From assembly GCA_003133425.1 (NCBI GenBank), contig PKXI01000142.1, positions 1-10,302 on the forward strand: a stretch of 10,302 nt of DNA, written 5' to 3'. Every line of letters starts with the position of its first letter. The first letter of the stretch is position 1. This DNA is from Acidobacteriaceae bacterium (GTDB taxonomy: Bacteria > Acidobacteriota > Terriglobia > Terriglobales > Acidobacteriaceae). The notes below the pieces were generated by a model. The model worked only from the letters and a program-made list of their open reading frames with translations. It made no database searches and had not been told where the DNA came from. Below are positions 1 through 6,902 of this stretch, piece after piece. The position numbers and the translations under genes are program-made.

Positions 1-104
1 CGCTGAAGCGCGGGGCTAACGAACGATGCGCCTACGGCGCGTTGCCCTGGGCGGTTCGAAAGAAAACCCTACGCTGATTCGCCGCGGCGATCGCCTACGG
101 CGCG
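1..104. repeat. Repeat-rich 3' flank of purB
   Basis: No gene is visible here. The 15-bp word CGCCTACGGCGCGTT occurs twice in direct orientation, at 29-43 and 92-106. The second copy runs into the purB stop codon (TAA, read from 107-105). Each copy contains a small dyad: GCGCC-TAC-GGCGC at 28-40 and the related CGCC-TAC-GGCG at 92-102. Between them, 79-90 is a perfect 12-bp palindrome (TCGCCGCGGCGA). These dyads lie downstream of purB in its reading direction and could fold in its 3' end, but there is no convincing U-tract. The minus-strand word GTTAGCCCCGCGCT near 7-20 resembles the spacer next to phoU at 9425-9437. Confidence 0.6.
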
Positions 105-1415
<1,311 letters not shown>

Positions 1416-1422
1416 AGGGGAT

Positions 1423-1428
1423 CTCCTT
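1423..1428 (-). promoter_or_regulatory. Ribosome binding site that fixes the purB TTG start
   Basis: Read on the minus strand this is AAGGAG, 7 nt before TTG. It is one of the clearest Shine-Dalgarno sequences in the window and decides for the TTG start over the internal ATG, which has no such site. Confidence 0.8.
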
Positions 1429-1435
1429 GGAAGAG

Positions 1436-1561
1436 CAGCTTTCAGCTATCAGTGGTCTGTGGTCAGTGGTCAGTTGTCAGTTATCAGTTATCGGTTATCG
1501 GTTATCGGTTATCGGTTATCAGTGGTCAGTTCTCAGTTGTCAGTTCTCAGTTGTCAGCTCC
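1436..1561. repeat. Tandem heptamer array, 18 units, upstream of purB
   Basis: Exactly 18 consecutive 7-bp units fill 126 bp without a phase break. On the plus strand most units fit CAGNNNT (CAGCTAT, CAGTGGT, CAGTTGT, CAGTTAT, CAGTTCT). Four identical CGGTTAT units sit at the centre (1492-1519), one unit reads CTGTGGT, and the last (CAGCTCC) has lost the final T. The array ends about 20 bp upstream of the purB start codon, so it lies in the purB leader or promoter. It is open in all three plus-strand frames and yields artificial QLSV-like peptides. Copy number could change by slippage, most easily in the identical central units. Confidence 0.9.
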
Positions 1562-1674
1562 ATCGTGCTGGTGTGGACGGCAATCACTGGGTGGCAGACC
1601 CGGAGCGAAGCGACCATGCGCACGGGGTTTTCTGCGATCAGTGCCAACTCTTTGATTGTACGAGGGCAACGGCC

Positions 1675-1932
1675 TCAGGTGCGAGGAATTCCGAGGCGCT
1701 TGTGGAGCTCATCAAAGAGAAGGCCGCGGCCCGGCTTGTAGGGCTGAAACCACTCGCCGTCGATGACGAGTTGAGGGATGGCCCGCTTGCCTACTCGGCG
1801 CACCAATTCGTCTGAGGCAGCCTGATTGGCGTCTACGTTGATTTCGGTGTAGCCGATGCCGTGGGTGTCGAGGAATTCCTTGGCCGCGCGGCAGTCACGG
1901 CACCATGAAGCCGTATAAACCTGGACAATCAT
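1675..1932 (-). CDS. Glutaredoxin-like thiol-disulfide oxidoreductase
   Basis: A small single-domain thioredoxin-fold protein, 85 residues from the ATG. It begins with a beta strand (MIVQVYTASW) leading into a C-R-D-C redox motif (residues 11-14 from the ATG). The cis-proline segment A-I-P-Q follows around residue 53, then a C-terminal helix. Family members reduce disulfides or glutathionylated proteins in the cytoplasm. The C-x-x-C motif fits glutaredoxin or the NrdH/Mrx1-like group better than thioredoxin, whose motif is usually CGPC; the physiological partner cannot be read from the sequence. A GTG two codons upstream (1938) is an alternative start. Neither start has a convincing Shine-Dalgarno sequence. 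It is divergent from the cupin gene and upstream of purB on the same strand. Confidence 0.85.
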   Translation of the reverse strand: MIVQVYTASWCRDCRAAKEFLDTHGIGYTEINVDANQAASDELVRRVGKRAIPQLVIDGEWFQPYKPGRGLLFDELHKRLGIPRT

Positions 1933-1959
1933 GCGCACATTTTACGGCGATTTCGCTGG

Positions 1960-1965
1960 TACTAT
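1960..1965 (+). promoter_or_regulatory. Candidate -10 element for a leaderless cupin mRNA
   Basis: TACTAT lies five bases before the ATG at 1971. With normal spacing, transcription would begin at or within a base or two of that ATG. The gene lacks a Shine-Dalgarno sequence, which fits a leaderless transcript. No good -35 hexamer is visible, so this is tentative. Confidence 0.3.
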
Positions 1966-1970
1966 CTGTG

Positions 1971-2471
1971 ATGATGACCACGATGATGACTCCAGACGAG
2001 ATCAAGGCACTGCTGAAGCTGAAGCCGCATCCGGTGGAAGGGGGATTCTTTCGCCGAACCTACACTGCGGCTGGAACGCTGGAGTTGCCGCGCGGAGTGC
2101 GGGCGCAGAGCACGGCCATTTATTACCTGCTTGAGCCGGGAACCTTTTCTGAGATGCACGTGCTGGATTCGTACGAGATTTTCCATTTTTATTATGGCGA
2201 TCCGGTAGAGATGCTGCAGCTCCATCCGAATGGGCGCTCCGCGCTTTTTACTCTTGGATCGGATCTTGCGGCTGGTCAGCATGTGCAACTGGTTGTGCCC
2301 GCCGGGGTGTGGCAGGGGACGCGGTTGGCTGGTGACGGCAAGGTAGCGCTGCTGGGGTGCACGGTTACGCCGGGGTTTGACTTTGCGGATTACCGGAGCG
2401 GGGGTTATGCGGAGTTGGCGTTGAAGTGGCCGGCTGAAGCGGAGCGGATCAAGAGGCTGACGAGAAGCTGA
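1971..2471 (+). CDS. DUF985 / Cupin_5 family protein
   Basis: A cytoplasmic beta-barrel protein of 166 residues. The family features are in order: a short helix (TPDEIKALLKL), the P-H-P-x-E-G-G-F-F-R-R-T-Y segment, an S-T-A-I-Y-Y-L-L strand, E-I-F-H-F-Y-Y-G-D-P, V-V-P-A-G-V-W-Q-G, and G-C-T-V-T-P-G-F-D-F-A-D-Y. These match the Cupin_5 (DUF985) family, whose reaction is largely unassigned; no substrate is proposed. The open frame extends upstream, but homologues normally begin near MTPDE, so the start is one of the ATGs at 1971, 1974, 1983 or 1986. 1971 is used because of the possible -10 just upstream. There is no ribosome binding site. It diverges from the glutaredoxin gene with under 40 bp between starts and converges on tadA. 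Confidence 0.85.
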   Translation: MMTTMMTPDEIKALLKLKPHPVEGGFFRRTYTAAGTLELPRGVRAQSTAIYYLLEPGTFSEMHVLDSYEIFHFYYGDPVEMLQLHPNGRSALFTLGSDLAAGQHVQLVVPAGVWQGTRLAGDGKVALLGCTVTPGFDFADYRSGGYAELALKWPAEAERIKRLTRS

Positions 2472-2514
2472 GGATCTTGGCGGTTCGGGCAAGTTGGGAG
2501 TCGTGCTATCCCAC

Positions 2515-2544
2515 CCTTGGCGCAAAGACAAAGACGCGCCAAGG
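2515..2544. terminator. Perfect 9-bp inverted repeat between convergent genes
   Basis: CCTTGGCGC (2515-2523) and GCGCCAAGG (2536-2544) form a perfect 9-bp stem around a 12-nt purine-rich loop. It lies 43 bp after the cupin stop and 71 bp before the tadA stop, so it could end transcription from both sides. There is no T-run on either strand, so Rho-independent action is not certain. The flanks (CTATCCCACC on the left, GGATAGGGCACC on the right) extend the dyad imperfectly, as if a longer palindromic repeat had lost a few bases. Confidence 0.5.
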
Positions 2545-2615
2545 ATAGGGCACCCAGGCACGGTAATTTGGGGGTTGTGGCTTCCCACCCACACTGCAGT
2601 CACAGCCATAACGCT

Positions 2616-3071
2616 CTAAGGAGAGCGCCGTTCGCGAAAGAAGCTGCGGAGCAATTCGGATGATTCTTCGGCGGCAATTCCCTGCTCTACCTGCATCTGG
2701 TGGTTGAGCTGCGGATGGTTGAGGACGGAAAGCACCGAACCGGCGGCACCTGCTTTGGGATCGGCGGCGGCAAAGACGAGGCGATCGAGGCGGGCGTGAA
2801 TCATGGCTCCGGCGCACATGGCGCAGGGCTCCAGCGTGACATAAAGAGTGCAGCCGAGGAGACGGTAGTTGCCGAGAGCAGTGGCGGCGGCGCGCATGGC
2901 AACGACTTCAGCGTGGGCAGTGGGGTCGAGATCGCGAAGGACGCGGTTCTGGCCGGTGGCTATGATTTCTCCGTTGTGGAGGACGATGGCACCGATGGGT
3001 ACCTCACCGGCTTCTGCGGCGAGGCGGGCCTCGGCGAGTGCGGCTTGCATGGCTTGAGGATCGTCAACCAT
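2616..3071 (-). CDS. tadA: tRNA-specific adenosine deaminase TadA
   Basis: Zinc enzyme that converts adenosine to inosine at the wobble position of tRNA-Arg(ACG). The 151-residue protein carries the cytidine/deoxycytidylate deaminase fold: G-E-V-P-I-G-A at 22-28, N42, the zinc-binding and catalytic H53-A-E55, and P82-C83-A-M-C86 supplying the other two zinc ligands. The arrangement and length fit TadA rather than a guanine or cytosine deaminase. The ATG at 3071 is two bases after the aguA stop. An in-frame GTG at 3077-3075 would overlap that stop as GTGA. Either way it is the last gene of the aguB-aguA-tadA run and probably translationally coupled, since no clear Shine-Dalgarno sequence is present. 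A further in-frame TTG at 3134 lies within aguA and is not preferred. Confidence 0.93.
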   Translation of the reverse strand: MVDDPQAMQAALAEARLAAEAGEVPIGAIVLHNGEIIATGQNRVLRDLDPTAHAEVVAMRAAATALGNYRLLGCTLYVTLEPCAMCAGAMIHARLDRLVFAAADPKAGAAGSVLSVLNHPQLNHQMQVEQGIAAEESSELLRSFFRERRSP

Positions 3072-3073
3072 GG

Positions 3074-4156
3074 TCACAATGCTAATGCCGCGGGCTGCTG
3101 CTGGGTCATGCAGTGCAGGGTGCCGAGTCCCCAAACCAGGTCGACAGAGTGGATGCCGATGACTTCGCGGTTTGGAAAAACTTCGGCCAGAATGTTGAGG
3201 GCTATGCGGTCGTTGGGATCGTGGAATGTTGGGACCAGCACGAGGCCGTTGGCGATGTAGAAGTTGGCGTAGCTGGCTGGGAGGCGCTGGCCTCGGAATA
3301 CTACCGGGCGGGGCATTGGAAGTTCGACGAGCGTGAATTGTTTGCCGTCGAGCGTGCGCGCGGCTTTGAGGCGGGAGAGATTTTCGGCGAGGGGTGCGTG
3401 GTTGGGGTCGCTAGTATTTGGCTCGACAGCGGTGACGATGGTGGTGGGCGAGACGAAGCGGGTAATGTCGTCGACGTGACCGTGGGTATCGTCGCCGGCG
3501 ATGCCGCGGTTGAGCCAGAGGACCTGGTCGATGCCGAGATAGTCGTGAAAGGCCTGCTCCAGCTGCGCGCGGGTGACGCCGGGATTGCGTTGCTGCACTT
3601 CACTGAGCAGGCACTCTTCCGTGGTGAGCATGATGCCCTGACCGTTGGTGTCGATGGAGCCGCCTTCGAGGACAACGCGGTACTTCGTACCGTGCTGGTT
3701 TTGGACGGAGGGTTGCCAGGCGGGGACGCTGAGCAGCTCTGTAACACGGCCGGGGAACTGGTTGTCGAGATGGCAATTGGGATACTTGGCCCAGCCGGTG
3801 AAGAGCCAGTCGGTGACGCTTACGAGGCCTTCCGCGTTTCGGATGAAGATGGGGCCGGTGTCGCGCGTCCAACTGCGGTCTGTGAGCCAGAGGTGAAAGG
3901 CGACTTGATGGAGATTGGCGCCGGCTCGCTCGAGGATCGAGGTTACGCGCTGCTGGGATTTTTCGTCTTCGACGAGAATGTGTACGCGCTCGCGGGCAGA
4001 GAGAAGGCGCACGATCTCGGCGTAAACCCAGGGGATGGGCTGGAACTTGCCGGGCCAGTCTTCAGGATTGTGCGGCCAGGCAAGCCAGGTGGCTTCGTGC
4101 GGCTCCCACTCGGCGGGCATGCGGTAACCCTGTGCTTGCGGCGCGGCTGCGGGCAT
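3074..4156 (-). CDS. aguA: Agmatine deiminase (agmatine iminohydrolase)
   Basis: Hydrolyses agmatine to N-carbamoylputrescine and ammonia, the second step of the arginine decarboxylase route to putrescine. The 360-residue protein belongs to the peptidyl-arginine deiminase-like (PAD_porph) family. Visible landmarks are W-x-P-H-E-A-T-W-L-A-W-P near the N-terminus, T-R-D-T-G-P at 97-102, E-G-G-S at 164-167, G-D-D-T-H-G-H-V-D-D at 221-230 (H227 is the likely catalytic His), S-Y-A-N-F-Y at 295-300, and the nucleophile C349 in L-H-C-M-T-Q-Q. The pre-cysteine stretch GLGTLHC differs slightly from the GGGNIHC I recall as common in the family. The ATG lies two bases after the aguB stop, with GGAG about 13 nt upstream inside aguB. 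tadA follows two bases after its own stop. Confidence 0.95.
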   Translation of the reverse strand: MPAAAPQAQGYRMPAEWEPHEATWLAWPHNPEDWPGKFQPIPWVYAEIVRLLSARERVHILVEDEKSQQRVTSILERAGANLHQVAFHLWLTDRSWTRDTGPIFIRNAEGLVSVTDWLFTGWAKYPNCHLDNQFPGRVTELLSVPAWQPSVQNQHGTKYRVVLEGGSIDTNGQGIMLTTEECLLSEVQQRNPGVTRAQLEQAFHDYLGIDQVLWLNRGIAGDDTHGHVDDITRFVSPTTIVTAVEPNTSDPNHAPLAENLSRLKAARTLDGKQFTLVELPMPRPVVFRGQRLPASYANFYIANGLVLVPTFHDPNDRIALNILAEVFPNREVIGIHSVDLVWGLGTLHCMTQQQPAALAL

Positions 4157-4158
4157 GA

Positions 4159-5118
4159 CTACTTTTTCTCTCCGGACTTGACGGGCTTTCCGGGTTTGGA
4201 TCGCTTCTTCACGGGATCGAGAAAGCGCTTTGCGATGGGCGCGTAGGCGTCGATGCGGCGGTCGCGGAGGAAGGGCCAGTTGCGGCGCGTGTCTTCAATG
4301 AGGCCGAGGTCGATTTCGCCGAGCAGAATTTCTTCAGCATCGTGCGAGGCTTTGGCGATGATGCGGCCGAAGGGATCGGCGAGGAAGCTGCCGCCCCAGA
4401 ACTCGATTCCCTGCCCGGCGGTGCGATTGCCAAGCACGTCGCCATGCTCATGTCCCACACGGTTTACGCCGGCAACGTAGACTCCGTTGGCGATGGCGTG
4501 GGAGCGCTGGATGGTCTGCCACGCGTCATATTGCGCGGCGCCGAACTCGTCTTTCTCGGCCGGGTGCCAGCCGATGGCGGTGGGATAGAACAACACCTCG
4601 GCGCCTTGCAGCGCGGTGAGGCGCGCGCCTTCGGGGTACCACTGGTCCCAGCAGACCAGCGTGCCCACGCGGCCAAAGTCCGTGTCCACGGCCTGGAAGC
4701 CGAGATCACCTGGGGTGAAGTAGTACTTCTCGAAGTAAAGCGGGTCGTCGGGGATGTGCATTTTGCGATAGACGCCGATGAGGTCGCCACCGGCATTCAG
4801 AGTGACTGCGGTGTTGTGGTACAGGCCCGGCGCGCGACTCTCAAAGAGCGAGGCGATGATGGAGACGCCGGTTTCGCGGGCTACCTCGGCGAGACGCTCG
4901 GTGGATGGGCCGGGAATGGGCTCGGCCAGATCGAAGAGGTGAATATCCTGGCGCTGGCAAAAGTATTGAGTGCGGAAAAGCTCGGGCAGGCAGACGATGT
5001 TTGCGCCGAGCCGTGCGGCCTCGCGAATGTGGCGTACGGCAGAGGTGAAGTTCGCCTCGGGGTCCGGTCCCATGCGCATTTGCACCAGGCCTACTCGGTA
5101 TTTGCGTGTCTTGGTCAT
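4159..5118 (-). CDS. aguB: N-carbamoylputrescine amidase
   Basis: Nitrilase-superfamily amidase that splits N-carbamoylputrescine into putrescine, CO2 and ammonia, completing the route started by the arginine decarboxylase and AguA. The catalytic triad is visible: E46 in C-L-P-E-L-F, K119 in Y-R-K-M-H-I-P, and C156 in V-C-W-D-Q-W-Y-P-E. The D-Q-W-Y-P-E-G-A-R context and the segments G-W-H-P-A-E-K-D and T-R-R-N-W-P-F-L-R-D-R-R are typical of AguB among nitrilase relatives. The length (319) is slightly above the roughly 290-300 usual because of a lysine-rich tail at 304-319 (KKRSKPGKPVKSGEKK), which looks disordered. No Shine-Dalgarno sequence is obvious before the ATG. aguA begins two bases after the stop, so the pair is surely co-transcribed. 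Confidence 0.95.
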   Translation of the reverse strand: MTKTRKYRVGLVQMRMGPDPEANFTSAVRHIREAARLGANIVCLPELFRTQYFCQRQDIHLFDLAEPIPGPSTERLAEVARETGVSIIASLFESRAPGLYHNTAVTLNAGGDLIGVYRKMHIPDDPLYFEKYYFTPGDLGFQAVDTDFGRVGTLVCWDQWYPEGARLTALQGAEVLFYPTAIGWHPAEKDEFGAAQYDAWQTIQRSHAIANGVYVAGVNRVGHEHGDVLGNRTAGQGIEFWGGSFLADPFGRIIAKASHDAEEILLGEIDLGLIEDTRRNWPFLRDRRIDAYAPIAKRFLDPVKKRSKPGKPVKSGEKK

Positions 5119-5197
5119 ATATCAAAGAGTTTTCTGATCATCAACAGCACCATTGAGACTTGAGGTATCTCGCCCTTTCGCCCTAAAGACAACCGCA

Positions 5198-5242
5198 GGT
5201 CCTTCGACTCCCTTCGCTCCGCTTCAGTCGCTCAGGATGACA
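5198..5242. repeat. Dispersed palindromic intergenic repeat
   Basis: The stretch begins GGTCCTTCGACT and ends AGTCGCTCAGGATGACA. CGACT (5205-5209) pairs with AGTCG (5226-5230) and TCCT (5200-5203) with AGGA (5234-5237), giving an imperfect hairpin. From memory, elements of the type 'TCCTTCGACT...GCTCAGGATGACA' occur in many copies between genes in Acidobacteriota and several other phyla. Only one copy is in this window, so the repeat status is recalled rather than shown. Confidence 0.55.
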
Positions 5243-5319
5243 GAAAGGATGGGACACGGAGCATTTGTGAAAGAGGCGGAAAGGTATACACCGCAAGCAA
5301 TCCTACTCAACGATGCAGC

Positions 5320-5350
5320 GAGGCCAACCCCGACAGGCGGGATTGGCCTC
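5320..5350 (-). terminator. Strong hairpin just after the arginine decarboxylase gene
   Basis: GAGGCCAA (5320-5327) and TTGGCCTC (5343-5350) are perfect inverted repeats. Inside them CCCG (5329-5332) pairs with CGGG (5338-5341) around a 5-nt loop. The one position between the stems (5328/5342) is C-A in plus-strand RNA but a U-G wobble in minus-strand RNA. The 13-bp stem is therefore continuous only in the transcript of the decarboxylase strand. The hairpin starts 19 bp past the stop codon. No U-tract follows, so it may be a terminator, a partial terminator between the decarboxylase and aguB, or a 3'-end stabiliser. Confidence 0.6.
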
Positions 5351-5369
5351 AGTCGTTCTTCATGTGCGG

Positions 5370-5918
5370 TTACTCTTCCAGAATGAGCACCGCGGCGGCA
5401 ATCGTCGTGGTCCACTTTCCGCGCTTGTCGCCCACCGCCGACTGGGTGATGTTGCTGGTGCGAACAATCTTGTTGGAGATGCGATAAATCTCTTTCTTCT
5501 CGTCCCAGCTGGTATCCGGATCGAAGTCCACATCGAGTGTGGTGGCGAGCATTTCTGCTGCCAGCTCCTCGGCGTATTCACCGGCCTGATCTTCGGTTTC
5601 GCCAAAGCTGTGATGTTCGCTCAGGTAGCCGTAGGTGTTGCGGTCAGCAGGGATGGCAACGCCGATGCTCGACACGATGAGCCGATGCGGTTCGCGCGTG
5701 GAGTTCTCTGCGATGACGGAAAAAACCACTTCGCCGTGATTCAGATACTTGAGGCCTTCCTTACGCGGAATCACCTTGCACTGCGGCGGAAAGATGGAGG
5801 AGACGCGGACGAGATTCTGGGAAGCGATTCCCGCATCCCGAAGGGCGAGCTCAAAGGACGTCAAACGCTCCTTGTGTTTGCCAACGCCCTTGGTAAAGAA
5901 AATCTTCTTCGGGACCAT
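5370..5918 (-). CDS. Pyruvoyl-dependent arginine decarboxylase
   Basis: Decarboxylates arginine to agmatine with a self-made pyruvoyl group instead of PLP, the first step of the polyamine route whose next two enzymes lie downstream. The 182-residue protein matches the PvlArgDC family. It has [11 protein letters not shown] with the serinolysis site between S40 and S41 (numbering from the ATG), where cleavage would leave a short beta chain and a pyruvoyl-capped alpha chain. Next come [13 protein letters not shown] and the acidic [14 protein letters not shown] segment (from about 106), where the family's catalytic glutamate is expected, then a hydrophobic C-terminal strand. The ATG at 5918 is chosen because [13 protein letters not shown] matches family N-termini and GGGAAAAGG precedes it. 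A TTG at 5930 would add four residues. Confidence 0.93.
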   Translation of the reverse strand: MVPKKIFFTKGVGKHKERLTSFELALRDAGIASQNLVRVSSIFPPQCKVIPRKEGLKYLNHGEVVFSVIAENSTREPHRLIVSSIGVAIPADRNTYGYLSEHHSFGETEDQAGEYAEELAAEMLATTLDVDFDPDTSWDEKKEIYRISNKIVRTSNITQSAVGDKRGKWTTTIAAAVLILEE

Positions 5919-6178
5919 ACCTTTTCCCAATTTCTATGTAGCCTCCGTGGGTTTGAAAATTGTGTTTCCCATACAGGGTTCCCGCATGAGTTTATCGCAT
6001 TCGGGGGGCCTCTAACCGATTTCCCCTCAATTTCATCCCACGTTCATGCCTCGGGCATCCGCGAGCCGGCCGGATTTGGGTTTCAGTTTGGCTTTTTGCG
6101 CTCCGGGGGCAATCTGAGGAAAATGGAGCCGAATAGCCGGAAGCGCAACTTTCTGTCGCGGGCAGCGTTTTAAGGCTT
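5919..6178. other. Divergent intergenic region, decarboxylase / DUF4252 gene
   Basis: About 260 bp separate the divergent starts and must hold both promoters, but I cannot place a convincing -35/-10 pair on either strand. A small perfect dyad lies at 6046-6058 (ATGCC-TCG-GGCAT). A 16-codon open frame (6123-6173, MEPNSRKRNFLSRAAF) ends five bases before the next ATG. It has GAGGA only 2 nt before its start, which is too close for a normal ribosome binding site. Confidence 0.5.
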
Positions 6179-6814
6179 ATGGACAATTGGGCGCGCTTGC
6201 TTCAAATCCCCGTTTTGTGTGCCGGCCTGGGCTGCAGTTGCCTGCTGGCGCAATCACCCCGGCCTTTGCAAGGCCCCGGGGGCCCGGACCCAGTGGCGCA
6301 AGTGCTCAGCCCGGTACCGCTGGAATGGGTTCCGCCAGCACTTTTGCAGTTGCAGGCGCAGGCCGCGGTGAAGTCAAGCTTTACGCTGGACCGAAACATG
6401 CTGGGGGCGGCAGCCGGCATGTTGCCCGATTCCGATGCAGACGTGAAACAGACCGTCAGGAAGCTGGATGGGGTGAGCGTGCATCTGCTGCGATTCGGCG
6501 ACGCAGGCATGGTAGATGAGGCGGAGGTTGACGCGGTGCGCGAGGCCTACCATCTTCGCGGCTGGAAGCACCTGGTAACAACAAACAACTCCGGCGGCCC
6601 GGTGCGCAACCAGACTGCCGACGTTTGGCTGGTGTTGGACGGCGTAAACGTGCGCGGCGCGGTAGTGCTGGCGGAGACGTCGAAAAGCCTGACGCTGGTT
6701 ACCGTTGCCGGCAATTTGAGCCCGGTGGACCTGCTGCATCTGCGCGGGCACTTCGGCATTCCGCGGTTCGATGGAGACGGGCTGAAGCCGGGAGGCGACC
6801 GGGATTATCGCTGA
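6179..6814 (+). CDS. Secreted DUF4252-like protein
   Basis: A 211-residue exported protein of unknown function. The N-terminus has a signal peptide: short polar start with one Arg (R6), hydrophobic core LLQIPVLCAGLGCSCLLA, and a plausible signal peptidase I cut after A24. The cysteines do not form a proper lipobox. A Pro/Gln-rich linker (about 27-62) follows. The region from about 67 to 196 resembles DUF4252: F-T-L-D-R-N-M-L-G-A-A-A, a K-L-D-G-V-S-V-H segment, G-W-K-H-L-V, W-L-V-L-D-G-x-x-V-R-G-A-V-V-L-A, L-T-L-V-T-V-A-G, and the closing L-R-G-H-F-G-I-P. The start ATG has only a weak AAGG three bases before it. It is divergent from the arginine decarboxylase and 88 bp before icd on the same strand. 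The domain call is by remembered sequence pattern; no activity is proposed. Confidence 0.7.
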   Translation: MDNWARLLQIPVLCAGLGCSCLLAQSPRPLQGPGGPDPVAQVLSPVPLEWVPPALLQLQAQAAVKSSFTLDRNMLGAAAGMLPDSDADVKQTVRKLDGVSVHLLRFGDAGMVDEAEVDAVREAYHLRGWKHLVTTNNSGGPVRNQTADVWLVLDGVNVRGAVVLAETSKSLTLVTVAGNLSPVDLLHLRGHFGIPRFDGDGLKPGGDRDYR

Positions 6815-6832
6815 GCCCGGCCAGACCCGGAA

Positions 6833-6862
6833 TTGCCACTCCTAATTTGCAGATGGTAGCCT
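6833..6862 (+). promoter_or_regulatory. Candidate promoter for icd
   Basis: TTGCCA (6833-6838) resembles a -35. It is followed after 18 bp by TAGCCT (6857-6862), preceded by TGG as an extended -10. The -10 is poor, so the call rests on the -35, the spacing and the position 40 bp before icd. Confidence 0.25.
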
Positions 6863-6902
6863 CTTCCTTGAAGACGCGCAGGGAAGGAATACCACAAACA
6901 TC

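Noticed and set aside
1655..1660. TACAAT (minus strand) as a -10 for purB
   Set aside because: A good hexamer, but no -35 at proper spacing, and it is over 230 bp from the purB start.
3072..3134. Upstream TTG start for tadA giving 172 residues
   Set aside because: The extra residues lie in the aguA coding end, have no family similarity and no ribosome binding site; TadA proteins begin near the ATG at 3071.
3113..4246. 377-codon open frame on the plus strand opposite aguA
   Set aside because: Antisense shadow of a well-supported agmatine deiminase; no ribosome binding site or recognisable motif.
5110..5140. TTGATG-17-TATATG promoter-like pair before aguB
   Set aside because: The -10 would overlap the aguB start codon itself, so transcription would begin inside the gene.
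5119..5369. Riboswitch or small RNA gene between the decarboxylase and aguB
   Set aside because: Only a simple hairpin and a dispersed repeat are visible; no known aptamer core can be recognised by eye.
5313..6173. 286-codon plus-strand open frame across the arginine decarboxylase
   Set aside because: It runs antisense through a convincing PvlArgDC gene and through intergenic DNA, with low-complexity composition and no family features.
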